33,791 nucleotides of DNA from Chloroflexus islandicus (GTDB taxonomy: Bacteria; Chloroflexota; Chloroflexia; Chloroflexales; Chloroflexaceae): positions 1 to 33,791 of the forward strand of contig NZ_LWQS01000074.1 of the NCBI RefSeq assembly GCF_001650695.1, given 5' to 3'. This document shows, piece after piece, positions 16,101 through 24,641 of this stretch (positions are counted from its first letter, which is position 1; each line of letters begins with the position of its first letter). The notes below the pieces were generated by a model. The model was given only the letters and a program-made list of their open reading frames with translations, had not been told where the DNA came from and made no database searches. A program made the position numbers and the translations under genes.

Positions 16101-18352
16101 GAGACGCGCACCGTGTACAAGCCGGGTGTCGTGCGAGCATTGAGTTGAAGACTGCCATTTAGCCTCCCGTTCTCGCTCACCGTACAGGCTACGGCGCGCG
16201 GCTCGCCGATCACGTTCTGGCCGTCGAGTTGGAGGTCGCACGTTCCGGCAACCGGTAAGCTCAGCCGGCCATCCGCTTGCCGTTCGCGCACCACGCCGCT
16301 GATCCGCACGGTACCCCCCGGACGGTAGCTGAGCCGGTCAACCGCCAGCAGAGCTTGGGTGCGCGGTTGGAGGAGAGTGACGATGTCTGCGCGGGCCAAG
16401 GCGATCCCGTTGCTTTCGGCCAGCGCCACGAGGGTGCGGGCCGGCGCATTGGCGCTCAGCAATCCTAGCTCGTCTAATGTGACCCGCCAAAGACCTTGCT
16501 CGTTACTGTTGCCGCGGGCGAGCATCGTTTCACCGGCATAGATACTCACTGCAACATCGCTCACCGGTATGCCATTGCCGCTGCTTGTCACCCAAAGCAA
16601 CATCTCATTGCCGTTCGGCAACATTGTCAGGTGCAACGCCGAAATGAGGATTAGCCGGTCGACGCGCAGACCATTGCTGGTTGTCAAGCGTAGGTAATAC
16701 GCTCCCGGCGGCAGCGGATCGCCGGCGCTATTGGTTGCCAACGGCAGCAGACTGCGCATAACGGTGTCGGGCGGGTCAGAGAAGGTCTCGCGCCATGCCC
16801 GCACGAGTGGCTGGCCATAGCGTTCGGGCACAAAACTAGGCCATTCGGTTGGCCGGAGCGAGATGGCACGTACCAGCGTCGTTGCATCGAGTTGGTAGAG
16901 TTGCGCGTCAACCGCGCTCACGTTCATCCGCTCTAGCGTTACTGCCGGTTGTGCGTCGGCGGGGAAACTTATGATCGTATCGCTGGTGATGTGCAACAAC
17001 GGTGGGGCGCTCGCTGTGCGGAGGGTGAGGGAAACGTCTTCGCCGAGCGGCACACCGCTGCGATCACGGGTGCCGGCAGCGATAGTGAGTGTGTAAGTGG
17101 CGGCTGCCTGCAACGCGGGCCGGAGATTAACCCGATTCTCGTCAACCTGTAGCTCAACCTCAGTCACCGGCGGGTCAAAGCGTAACCCTGCCCGTATCTC
17201 TGCTTCCTCCATCGGTGTGCTAAAGATCAGGCGAATCTCTTGCCCCGGCGCCAGCGTTTGGCCTTGGCCCGGAAACGAAGCGACCAGCGCCGGTTCGGGT
17301 TCCACCGTGAAGCGCCATTCGGCCAGCGGTTGGTTGGCGGATGGCGGTTGGAGGCGTACTTGATAGGTTTGGCCCGGTGTCCAGCCGTTGTACGGCGTGA
17401 ACGTGACGGTGTACCGGCCATCGGTGGTGGCGCTGCTGAAATCGCCGTTAATCGCTGGCGTAATTGCCACGGCGGCGCTGAGCAGCCGGGTATCGATCGG
17501 CGCATCAAAGACCAGCGTCAGCGGCTGTTGCGGGTTCACCCACTGTTCGCCGGGTGGTGGGGTTTGGGCCATCAGGGTGGGCCATGGCGTGGTAAATTGC
17601 CACTGGAACGGCTGGCCGAGTTCGATCCCGCGCGCATCGCGCAGATTAGCGTCAAGGGTGAGGGTGTACGTCGTCGCTGCGGTGAACGCGATGACCGGTT
17701 GCAACAATAAGGTTTGCGGATCGAGCCACTGCCCTTCCAGCGGCCACGGTGGCGCCAGTTGCACATGTTGCAGCGCTGCCGGTTGGCCAACCGCACTCGC
17801 GGCGACCATCGGCTGGCTAAAGACGAGCGCGATCGGCGCGTCGCGCAAGCGTGGCGCAAGCGCAGCGGCGACCGCCGGTTGGGCGGCAGTGGTAAATGCA
17901 ACATCGAGTGGTTGCGCGAGGGGGCGCCACCACCGGCTTTGGGCATTGGCCATCACCTGTACGCGATAGGTTGTGGCCGGTTGCAAGGGTTGCGCTGGCA
18001 CAAACCGCAACACCTGCATATCGTCCGACCACTCAAACGATCCTGCTAACGGCGGATCGATCCGCAGCGCGCGCGTGACCGTAAAGGGGTTCATCGGTGT
18101 GCTAAACGCGATCGTGATCGTGCTGCGTGGTGGCACCGCTTGGCTCTGCGGCAAGGGATCGCGTAATTGCACCGTTGGCGCAGCCACCCACGGCGATACC
18201 GGCGCTAGCCAGCGGATGGATAGCCCGCCAAGCAAGCTTACAACTATGCTGGCCAGTATCATTGTCCAGAGACGGGCCAAAACGCGCATCCAACGCTGCA
18301 TGCGTATTCTCATGCCGGATATTGCGGGTAATGTGCCATACCGTTCTACCAT
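13127..18352 (-). CDS. Alpha-2-macroglobulin-like envelope protein without thioester
   Basis: A 1,741-residue membrane-anchored, extracytoplasmic protein. A basic N-terminus is followed by one membrane segment (about 29-45). Next come about four Ig-like domains of the Big_5/SbsA type, each marked by IxxxFSTPM-like strands. Then macroglobulin (MG) domains, the bait-region section, and near residue 1375 the alpha/alpha toroid signature LRNSDGGWGWW of bacterial alpha-2-macroglobulins. The thioester motif CxEQ is absent: the only cysteines I find (AGTCDLQ and VACTVSE) are far from the toroid and may form a disulphide. Such thioester-less forms (compare E. coli YfaS) are thought to trap or bind proteases non-covalently. 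No penicillin-binding protein 1C gene, the usual partner of the thioester type, lies nearby. ATGs at 18352 and 18313 are both possible starts; neither has a clear ribosome-binding site. Confidence 0.88.
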   Translation of the reverse strand: MVERYGTLPAISGMRIRMQRWMRVLARLWTMILASIVVSLLGGLSIRWLAPVSPWVAAPTVQLRDPLPQSQAVPPRSTITIAFSTPMNPFTVTRALRIDPPLAGSFEWSDDMQVLRFVPAQPLQPATTYRVQVMANAQSRWWRPLAQPLDVAFTTAAQPAVAAALAPRLRDAPIALVFSQPMVAASAVGQPAALQHVQLAPPWPLEGQWLDPQTLLLQPVIAFTAATTYTLTLDANLRDARGIELGQPFQWQFTTPWPTLMAQTPPPGEQWVNPQQPLTLVFDAPIDTRLLSAAVAITPAINGDFSSATTDGRYTVTFTPYNGWTPGQTYQVRLQPPSANQPLAEWRFTVEPEPALVASFPGQGQTLAPGQEIRLIFSTPMEEAEIRAGLRFDPPVTEVELQVDENRVNLRPALQAAATYTLTIAAGTRDRSGVPLGEDVSLTLRTASAPPLLHITSDTIISFPADAQPAVTLERMNVSAVDAQLYQLDATTLVRAISLRPTEWPSFVPERYGQPLVRAWRETFSDPPDTVMRSLLPLATNSAGDPLPPGAYYLRLTTSNGLRVDRLILISALHLTMLPNGNEMLLWVTSSGNGIPVSDVAVSIYAGETMLARGNSNEQGLWRVTLDELGLLSANAPARTLVALAESNGIALARADIVTLLQPRTQALLAVDRLSYRPGGTVRISGVVRERQADGRLSLPVAGTCDLQLDGQNVIGEPRAVACTVSENGRLNGSLQLNARTTPGLYTVRVSVGDTTYAIPIRVSVPATGATARVIPIRPAGLAVDVTRADLPVSGAVVSWTLRVATLATAELDGVDGEVTGATSETQASAVTDASGRAVISLPADENLLRPLRYTLHLTVQLPDGEQIERTTEGVITPRSPRLAITMPTVIERNERASVTATLRTADGQPIANTLVEIELRRNAAEPPLLIRRVRTGADGQATTELVTLAPGRYELTARAGTALTRKELWVAGSSIGTAEPRIIADRPTYATGDVARLLFTGPSGGGTALVIVGQGENALVRQANARPGTLITIPISADMAPVTMITALIDDGVRVWTTATTLQIDPPPAPVINLTQREALPGATIPITVTAATDDLLVMLTPIHAPPTNLDRWNRSLLPGQPAQWTPGSFGGIDVLASVQSSSNQHEITVRLPNQQGRWRLEVIAIDPAGIATSASALIDTSQPVEAIATPLPALRPADTALATLILRNVDGQERTIRARLWLSGGVLLDPFEQTVRVPAGATAPVFWRVQAQANASIIGLRYEVIDSVSLPPIEYAVPVRQEAQLPATAQTRVTASAIELSLPDGDNDVAIAASARAALADQAQRLLQTATPTAEALAAAAIIGRMLERTAATNAEAEEWRALNDRALTQLRALRNSDGGWGWWPGSGSDPFVTSFVLEAIGQTEPASRLRELSEPALAYLRRHRLAQPADAQAYTDYVMSIYSEGTGQPALPAGAGPAGRAFTALRATNEQSALLAPLWNTASSGLPWAGADGMPPSALAVSASVVQALAAERPADPRLAPWRAALLRHWQGDGWPTPYEAARVALALGPALLDGNARVRVEHDTADLTTERPISSVERFRLSGGALRVEPTNSTALIVVRNPASSAGQPGAVRARLRYRTATEPSTIDQPVEMELLLIVSKPIFRLEAAIPLPAGLMPVKVDAGASFAYQQIDREWRQVQLGGTAIAPGVYRVIITAQAATAGTFAIPPAVITAPGSDVAPVVAFAQETITIEPTIR

Positions 18353-18528
18353 GCCGCGACGGTAGCGGCGGATAGCGGTGTCGTTCTATCGTTGCCAGAG
18401 CGGGTCTTGGTCAAACCGTGCAATGACGAGACCGCCGCCGCAATGCTCGCAAGGACGAGGATCGGCTACGTGTGCTTCACGTCATGCCAAGCTGATCGTC
18501 TGTACTGAATGAACCATCAGGAACAAGT

Positions 18529-19533
18529 TTAGTATACCATCGCTGCGGCGAGCACATGCTCACGGTGGCGATCCATCCATTCCGACAACCACTGCCCCTG
18601 TCCCAACAGCTCAAGGTGGTAATCTGGCTCAGCGTCTGGCGTACTTAAGGTACGGCGCAGATTGCCTTGCAGCCAAATCACTTCCAGTATTGCCGGCAGT
18701 GCCTGTGCCTCACTCTTCGACAACGGTGCAATCGCATTATACGCGCTCAGGAAGAGTTGCACCCGCTCAAGATCAAGCGGTGCGCGATACACTCCCCACA
18801 TAGACCAATTGGGCGGCGGCGGGCCAACTGCCATATCAACCAACCCATCGGCCACATCAACCAGCCGCGCGTCGATGCCGATCTGGTCGTAATCAATTAA
18901 TGCCGCTACCGCATCACCACGGAAAATGAGGTTATCACGGTGAATGTCGCCGTGAATCAGCACGTGCGGCAGCGCGGCGTAAGCTTCATCACTCAATTGC
19001 CGGCGCAAATCGGCGATCCGCCGTTCGTACCAGTGGAGCGTAACGGTCAGGTCTCCCAACAGGTCACGGGTAATCAGGCGCTCGGTCAGACTGCTTAAGC
19101 TCGACGGCAGGTAGCGTGGCGGCGGGGGTGGTGGCGGATCGGGAAAGCCGGTCACGGCGCGGTGATAGCTAGCTAACACCCGGCCAATATCGCTCAGTTG
19201 GCGCGGGCGGCTGGGGTTAAACTCATCGCCGATGATGAATACACTTAACTCATACACCCGATCATTAAGGATCACCACCGTATCGCCGTTGCGCGCCGGC
19301 AACACCCGCGGCGCCGGGAAGCCGCGCTGGCGTAGCCAATCGAGCAGGCGGTGGCGCAACTTGATCGATTGAAACCCAATGTGACGCCGGTTGCGCCGGA
19401 TGACAAACCGGCCAACCGTGGTCTCAATGAAGGCCGTTTCGTTGATCGCGCCGTGGCTGGCCGGCCGGCTTGATCGTAGCTCGCCGACATCGTAGTATGC
19501 CAGTACGCGGGCAATGTCATCATGGGTCAGCAT
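18529..19533 (-). CDS. APH-type phosphotransferase (ThrB2/SrkA-like kinase)
   Basis: A 334-residue kinase of the aminoglycoside-phosphotransferase fold. It shows the N-lobe start SHGAINETAFIETTVGRFVIR, the catalytic loop HGDIHRDN (H194, D196, N201) and the metal-binding IDYDQ (D214, D216). This resembles homoserine kinase type II (ThrB2) and the stress kinase SrkA rather than antibiotic-resistance APHs; the substrate is not identifiable. A run of seven or more prolines lies at 133-139. GAGGA precedes the ATG. It is transcribed divergently from the membrane-protein gene at 19670. The reading frame ends about 180 bp before the macroglobulin gene. Confidence 0.88.
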   Translation of the reverse strand: MLTHDDIARVLAYYDVGELRSSRPASHGAINETAFIETTVGRFVIRRNRRHIGFQSIKLRHRLLDWLRQRGFPAPRVLPARNGDTVVILNDRVYELSVFIIGDEFNPSRPRQLSDIGRVLASYHRAVTGFPDPPPPPPPRYLPSSLSSLTERLITRDLLGDLTVTLHWYERRIADLRRQLSDEAYAALPHVLIHGDIHRDNLIFRGDAVAALIDYDQIGIDARLVDVADGLVDMAVGPPPPNWSMWGVYRAPLDLERVQLFLSAYNAIAPLSKSEAQALPAILEVIWLQGNLRRTLSTPDAEPDYHLELLGQGQWLSEWMDRHREHVLAAAMVY

Positions 19534-19615
19534 TGAGCATCCTCGTAGCCAAGCTTCCTCCTCAATTGTACCATCAGCAGTATCGAGCAGCGCAGACTGC
19601 GCGACGATCCGGTCG

Positions 19616-19624
19616 TGCTATACT
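19616..19624 (+). promoter_or_regulatory. Extended -10 promoter (TGCTATACT)
   Basis: TGC followed by TATACT fits an extended -10 element 46 bp before the ATG at 19670. No good -35 is seen, which is common with the TGn extension. The same nine bases recur before sfsA. Confidence 0.55.
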
Positions 19625-19669
19625 CCTTCGGCGTGAATGAGGTTGAGGGATATTCCAACAAGGACTATG

Positions 19670-21784
19670 ATGGCTACCCTTGCTCAATCGAACATAATCA
19701 TCTCTCCAAAGCGACTGGCGGCAGAGTCGCTTGTGCTTGCCATTGTGGCTACTGTAGCAGCATTGTGGTTATTTAGTCCTGTGCTCAGGGATTGGACAAC
19801 CGTTACCGCTTCGAGTGATCAGGAAATTATTCCGGTGAACGACTCGTGGCAGAATGTCTGGATGTTGTGGTGGACGGCGCAAGCAGTGATGAGCGGCCAG
19901 TCGCCGTTTCAAACCGATATGCTGTTCTATCCGCTCAAGGTTGATCTGTTTTGGCAAACGTTACAAGTGACGAATGGGCTCTTGGCGTTGCCGGTTACGC
20001 TCACCTTTGGGCCGATTGCCGCGTACAACACGGTTGCCCTGCTGACCTTTGTTAGCAGTGCGCTTACGATGTTTTGGTTGGCGCGCTGGCTTGGCGCTTC
20101 GGCTTTCGCTGCTGGCGTCGTGGCGATGATCTATGCATTTTCACCATTTCACCTAACGAAATTGTATGATGGCCAGCTCGAAGTGATGAGCATTCAGTAT
20201 TTTCCCTTGCTGACCTTGGGATTGATCGCGCTTCTGCAGCGCGCAAAAATGCGAATTATTGCATGTCTTCTTGTTGGTGGCCTCATTGTTTGGATTCTTT
20301 TGACGAGTCTCTATTATGGTTTATTTGCGCTGATCTATACCGCCGTCGTGGTTGGATGGTATGTGTTGCTGGCGCGCATGCCGTGGCGCGATTATCCTGT
20401 CCGGGTTGCGCAACTGATCCTGTTCCTCATCCCTCCCGCCTTGCTGCTGGTGGCGAATCTGGCGAACCTGCCGGTCTCGGCGCCAGAAGTGGCGGCGCTT
20501 CGGATGCAAGGTCGTTCGGCGCAACCGATCGACTTTTTGCTGCCGAGTCCATACCATCCGTTGTGGGGGCAGGCCGTGAGTGCATTGCAAGTTCGTTTGC
20601 ATCCCGGGGTTGGGATGATCAACATTTCGCTGGGGCTGGTCGTTTGGGTGATAGCCCTGATCGGTCTGTTCGGAACATGGCGCGAGCGTCTCACCCGTCT
20701 TCACCTTGCGCTCGTCGCAACGTTTCTGATCTTGGCGATGGGGCCGCAATTGGTGTGGAATGGCCAACCCACCGGGATTCCGTTGCCGTTCGGCTTGATT
20801 GCCGAATGGCCCGGCGTGCAAGCCGGCCAGCGCCCAAATCATTTCATTATCTTAGCCGCCGTTCATCTCTGTCTGTTAGCGGCCAGTGGCATTGAGACCC
20901 TGCTGCGCCGCTATGCAAAGTATCGTTTCGGTCTAGCATGCGGCTTGATCGCCCTCATCGCATTCGATCTCTTCCCCCGTCCCGTGCCCGGCTCTGTGAT
21001 GGCGCTGAGTCATGCCTATCGGTATATCCCGCCGGGGGCAGGAGCAGTGCTGGAGGTGCCATTTCAGATGGAGTTTGCCAATGCGATGGTTGCCCAAATT
21101 CAACATCAGCGCCCGATCCTCGGCGGATATTTGGCGCGTCCGCCGCGCTATCCGTTTGCTGATGCTGAAGGCATTGCACCGCTTTGGCTTGGGGAAGCGC
21201 ATGCCACCATTCTTACCCGCGATTGGCCGCAACAACTCGTCGAGGTCATGCAGGCGCAGAACATTGAATATGTCATTGTTCACGAGCGGTTGTTGAGTGA
21301 GGGCCAGCGGCGTATGGCAGCGCAGTTGGCGACGATTCTCGATCTGGTCTATCGAGACTATCAGACCAGCCTGTATCGGCGTCGTCTTCCTGCCCAGCCT
21401 GATGTAACGCTCGTGTTGGGTCATGGCTGGCATGCGCTGGAACAGAACGATGCCGGGGTTCGTTGGCAGTGGACGCAAGCGCGAGCCGAGATTCATGCCT
21501 TTAACGCTTTTACTGAGCCAAAACGGGTGTTCCTCCAGATCGAAATGTCAGCGTTTCAACCGCCATCAACCGTCACTATTCGCGGCGCGCAGCCTGAGTT
21601 GACCGTCAATGTGTCAACCCAACCCCGACTCTATACGGTCATGCTTACGCTTCCCCCCGGTCATACCACCCTGACCCTCGCTGCCGAGCCAGTTTGGCAT
21701 TCGCCGGCAGAAGCGCGGCTGGTTGGCGTGATGGTACAAACAATTCAGGCAATGGTCTTGAATACTGGCAATCATCTGCCATAG
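19670..21784 (+). CDS. Large polytopic membrane protein, GT-C/YfhO-like
   Basis: A 704-residue protein with about ten or more membrane helices in its first 460 residues (for example SLVLAIVATVAALWLF and LLVGGLIVWILL) and a C-terminal soluble domain of about 240 residues. The first loop carries DSWQNVWMLWW and the FYPLKVDLFW motif, as in Chloroflexota membrane proteins related to GT-C glycosyltransferases or YfhO. Such proteins add sugars from lipid-linked donors outside the membrane, but the acidic catalytic motif is not certain here. I chose the ATG at 19670 because AAGGA precedes it at good spacing; ATG 19667 and 19637 are alternatives. It stands alone, with sfsA about 95 bp downstream under its own promoter. 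Confidence 0.8.
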   Translation: MATLAQSNIIISPKRLAAESLVLAIVATVAALWLFSPVLRDWTTVTASSDQEIIPVNDSWQNVWMLWWTAQAVMSGQSPFQTDMLFYPLKVDLFWQTLQVTNGLLALPVTLTFGPIAAYNTVALLTFVSSALTMFWLARWLGASAFAAGVVAMIYAFSPFHLTKLYDGQLEVMSIQYFPLLTLGLIALLQRAKMRIIACLLVGGLIVWILLTSLYYGLFALIYTAVVVGWYVLLARMPWRDYPVRVAQLILFLIPPALLLVANLANLPVSAPEVAALRMQGRSAQPIDFLLPSPYHPLWGQAVSALQVRLHPGVGMINISLGLVVWVIALIGLFGTWRERLTRLHLALVATFLILAMGPQLVWNGQPTGIPLPFGLIAEWPGVQAGQRPNHFIILAAVHLCLLAASGIETLLRRYAKYRFGLACGLIALIAFDLFPRPVPGSVMALSHAYRYIPPGAGAVLEVPFQMEFANAMVAQIQHQRPILGGYLARPPRYPFADAEGIAPLWLGEAHATILTRDWPQQLVEVMQAQNIEYVIVHERLLSEGQRRMAAQLATILDLVYRDYQTSLYRRRLPAQPDVTLVLGHGWHALEQNDAGVRWQWTQARAEIHAFNAFTEPKRVFLQIEMSAFQPPSTVTIRGAQPELTVNVSTQPRLYTVMLTLPPGHTTLTLAAEPVWHSPAEARLVGVMVQTIQAMVLNTGNHLP

Positions 21785-21864
21785 CCTGTGTTGGTATCAC
21801 CCGTGCGGCAAATCGAGGCCGTGATGCACATGACGTAATGAATTGCTGAATTGTTTTTGTTGCA

Positions 21865-21873
21865 TGCTATACT
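21865..21873 (+). promoter_or_regulatory. Extended -10 promoter of sfsA, leaderless
   Basis: TGCTATACT ends only six bases before the sfsA ATG at 21880, so transcription should start at or next to the A of the start codon. No Shine-Dalgarno sequence is present. A TTGCTG at 21843-21848 is a possible but widely spaced -35. Confidence 0.6.
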
Positions 21874-21879
21874 AGTGAT

Positions 21880-22662
21880 ATGAACTCAGAGCAACATACC
21901 GGCCCTTATATCCACCCCACCGTGCGGGTGCCCCTCTCGACTGGCGCGCCGCTGGTCGAAGCAACGTTCGCTTCCCGTTCCGGCCAATTTTTGGTTGAGG
22001 CGCAGATGGGTGGGCGGATGGTGCGGGCCCATCTCGCTGATCGTGGTCGCCTGACCGATATGCTCGTGCCCGGCGCCCGTTTGTTGCTTGCCCCGCGCGA
22101 AGAAGTTGGCCGTAAGACGGCGTTTCAGGTGGTGGCGGTCTATCAAGGCCACGATTTGGTGTCGCTCGATACCCACTTGCCCAACCGGCTCGTTGCCGCG
22201 GCGCTCTCCTTGGGCGCGCTGCCCCAGTTTGCTCGCTATTCCCGCGTGCAACGCGAAGTGCAACTCGGCCCGCACCGGATCGATTTTCGCCTCAGTGAAG
22301 GGCTTGATACCTGCTGGCTGGAAGTGAAATCGGTGACACGCGTGGTTGATAATGTTGCTGTTTTTCCCGATGCTCCCACCGAGCGCGGTAGCCACCATCT
22401 CGAACTATTGACCAATGCTGCTCGTAATGGGCAACGGTCGGCGGTCGTGTTTATCATTCAGCGTTCGCAAGGGGTGGCGTTTGCGCCTGATGAAACGATC
22501 GACCGCGCGTTTAGCCGCGCTTTGCGCACGGCTCGTTCGCTGGGAGTCGAGATGTATGCCTACGTCTGCCCTGTGAGTATGACCGGTGTGACCCTTGGCC
22601 GCGAGGTGCCGATCTTTGCGTCGCTCGATGCGGTGCCACTCGAATTGCGGCGAGGGACATAA
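21880..22662 (+). CDS. sfsA: SfsA-family DNA/RNA nuclease
   Basis: A complete 260-residue SfsA protein. Hallmarks are [11 protein letters not shown] and [12 protein letters not shown] at the N-terminal OB-like half, [11 protein letters not shown], and a PD-(D/E)XK-type nuclease site with IDFRL (D135) and LEVKS (E148, K150), then [16 protein letters not shown]. First known as a sugar-fermentation stimulator, the family binds and cuts nucleic acid. The N-terminus is about 20 residues longer than usual. The 3' end meets the convergent SGNH hydrolase gene with only 10 bp between them. Translation is probably leaderless (see the promoter). Confidence 0.95.
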   Translation: MNSEQHTGPYIHPTVRVPLSTGAPLVEATFASRSGQFLVEAQMGGRMVRAHLADRGRLTDMLVPGARLLLAPREEVGRKTAFQVVAVYQGHDLVSLDTHLPNRLVAAALSLGALPQFARYSRVQREVQLGPHRIDFRLSEGLDTCWLEVKSVTRVVDNVAVFPDAPTERGSHHLELLTNAARNGQRSAVVFIIQRSQGVAFAPDETIDRAFSRALRTARSLGVEMYAYVCPVSMTGVTLGREVPIFASLDAVPLELRRGT

Positions 22663-22672
22663 GGTGGTTTCC

Positions 22673-23395
22673 TCAAGACCGTAGCTGTGCTGCCAGCAGG
22701 TTGCCGAGCGCCTCATTTAAGACTCGATAGCCAGCAGCATTGATGTGCAGGATGTCGTCCCGGTATTGCTCGGCGACGTACCCGCTCTCGTCAGCCAAGA
22801 TCGCTGCGCTGTCGAAGATCACGACATCCGGCGCCGCCATTGCCCGGATCGCCTGATTCACCTGTTCAATTGCTGCCTGTATCTGCGCCGTTGCTGGATC
22901 GAGCCGCTCAAAGGCGTTGGGGCCAAGTCCAAAGATCGTGGTGAGAATCACCCGGCTGCCGTCGCTGCGTGCTTCGTTCACAATTGCGCTCAGATTGGCA
23001 ATCGTAGTGTGAATAATGTTCTCTTCCTCATGCCCAAACACCGCGAGCGCCGTTAGATCATTGACGCCCACTTGGACAATCACTAGCTTCGGTTTGAGCG
23101 AGCTCACGTGCCAGCGGTAACGTAAGCGCGCTTGGGTGCTAGTATGGCCGGGAATGCCGCGGTTGGCGATGGAGTATCCCGCTGGCGCCAGCCACGCTGC
23201 GGCCCGCGAGTCGCCAAACAAGACGATTTGTGCTGTTGTTACCGGTTCGCTGCCAAATGTGGTGAGACCTAGCGGGTCAAGCCGGACAAGGTGGAAGAGC
23301 CGTTCGTAGTGACGCGCCCGTTGCCACGCCCAGATTCCACCCAAACAGATGGCCCCTGCTAGGGCGAGACCAATGATCCAGAGCCGGCGCTCCAT
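22673..23395 (-). CDS. SGNH/GDSL-family hydrolase, membrane-anchored
   Basis: A 240-residue protein with an N-terminal signal anchor (about 5-24) and an SGNH esterase domain outside the membrane. Block I is LFGDSR (nucleophile S63), the oxyanion residues lie in RGIPG and VGVNDL (N112), and the catalytic D-x-x-H is DDILH (D214, H217). Such enzymes cleave ester groups on lipids or polysaccharides; the substrate is not known. It is the last gene of a three-gene minus-strand group, 16 bp behind the MFS transporter. Confidence 0.9.
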   Translation of the reverse strand: MERRLWIIGLALAGAICLGGIWAWQRARHYERLFHLVRLDPLGLTTFGSEPVTTAQIVLFGDSRAAAWLAPAGYSIANRGIPGHTSTQARLRYRWHVSSLKPKLVIVQVGVNDLTALAVFGHEEENIIHTTIANLSAIVNEARSDGSRVILTTIFGLGPNAFERLDPATAQIQAAIEQVNQAIRAMAAPDVVIFDSAAILADESGYVAEQYRDDILHINAAGYRVLNEALGNLLAAQLRS

Positions 23396-23411
23396 GATGC
23401 CATCTCCTCAT

Positions 23412-24623
23412 CTAATCCGCTGGCGCTAATCGCCGCTCTTCCGCCGGTAAGCGTGTCGCGCCGATACCAATTGCGATACACGCGGCACTGCTGACGAAAA
23501 AGGCGCTGCCGAACCCAAACGGCCCTACGACCAGTGCCCCAATCAGGGGTGCTACGGCCCGTGCTGCCGAGACGATCGAACTGTCGAGGCCGTACACCGC
23601 TCCTTCGCTGCCGCTCGCTGTGTACCGCCCTAACAGCGCGCTCAGCGAGGGGGTGATGCCGCCAATCGCGGCCCCGCTCAGCGCCTGCAACACCAGCAGT
23701 TGCCAGACATTCGTCACTAACCCTTGCGGTGCGAACGCCAGTCCTGCCAGTAACGCGCTACTCATCAACACCTGCCGGTGCCCGATCCGGTCGCCGAGCC
23801 GGCCAAGCCAGATGGCAGTAGCCGTGCCCGCTGCCGACGAAACGCCAACGATCAGGCCAGTAAAGGCGCTGACCGGATCGCCGGCGTTGAGCAGGCTGGC
23901 GATGAAGAGGGGTGCAAACGGCAGCAAGATCGTCTGCGCCAAACTGCTCAGAAATCGCATCCCGTAAGCCGGCCCAATGCCGGGAGTGCGCGCGATGCTT
24001 AGCCAGCTCTGCACCATGCTGGTGCGTTGGCGCTGCGACGCCTCCGGTGCCTTCCCGCCTCCGCGCACCCCTACCGTCACCAGTATCCCCGACGCGAGCA
24101 AGAGCGCCGCTGTAGTAATGAATGTCGCTCGAAAGCCAAGCGTCTCGGCCATAAGACCGCCAATCAGCGGCCCGGCAGCAGTGCCGCTCCACAAACCCAT
24201 CTGTAACGTCCCCATCGCAAAGCCCATCCGTTCGCGCGGGGTGACGGTGGCGACCAGCGCATTGGCCGCCGATATGGTGCCAGTAATCATCCCTTGAATC
24301 GCGCGCAACAGGGTGAGTTCTTCCGCCGACCGGGCAAACCCCATCAGCAAGAGGATGATCGCGCCGCCGTACATCGCTCGCTCGACCATCAACTTGTAGC
24401 CGAGCCGGTCGGCGAGCGATCCCCAGATTGGTGCGGCGATGGCCATCGTGAGCGCCTGCAACGAAAAGACCAACCCGGCCCAGAGCGCTACATCGCCGAA
24501 CGTAGCTACGCCGAGATAGGCCACGTACAGCGGCAAAAAGGGAAAGATGATCGAAAATCCAATCGCCGACAAAAATTGGGCGATGAACATGATCCAGAGC
24601 GTGGTTTGCCAACGTGTCTGCAT
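23412..24623 (-). CDS. MFS transporter (multidrug-efflux type)
   Basis: A 403-residue inner-membrane protein with the layout of the 12-helix major facilitator superfamily. The motif A loop between helices 2 and 3 is GSLADRLGYK (68-77), with a related GRLGDRIGHR in the second half. The first helices carry the FPFLPLYV pattern typical of TetA/Bcr-type drug-proton antiporters. Substrate cannot be assigned. It starts 18 bp behind the LLM oxidoreductase gene and is followed by the SGNH hydrolase, which suggests an operon. Confidence 0.92.
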   Translation of the reverse strand: MQTRWQTTLWIMFIAQFLSAIGFSIIFPFLPLYVAYLGVATFGDVALWAGLVFSLQALTMAIAAPIWGSLADRLGYKLMVERAMYGGAIILLLMGFARSAEELTLLRAIQGMITGTISAANALVATVTPRERMGFAMGTLQMGLWSGTAAGPLIGGLMAETLGFRATFITTAALLLASGILVTVGVRGGGKAPEASQRQRTSMVQSWLSIARTPGIGPAYGMRFLSSLAQTILLPFAPLFIASLLNAGDPVSAFTGLIVGVSSAAGTATAIWLGRLGDRIGHRQVLMSSALLAGLAFAPQGLVTNVWQLLVLQALSGAAIGGITPSLSALLGRYTASGSEGAVYGLDSSIVSAARAVAPLIGALVVGPFGFGSAFFVSSAACIAIGIGATRLPAEERRLAPAD

Positions 24624-24641
24624 GTCGTTACGCTGATAGTG

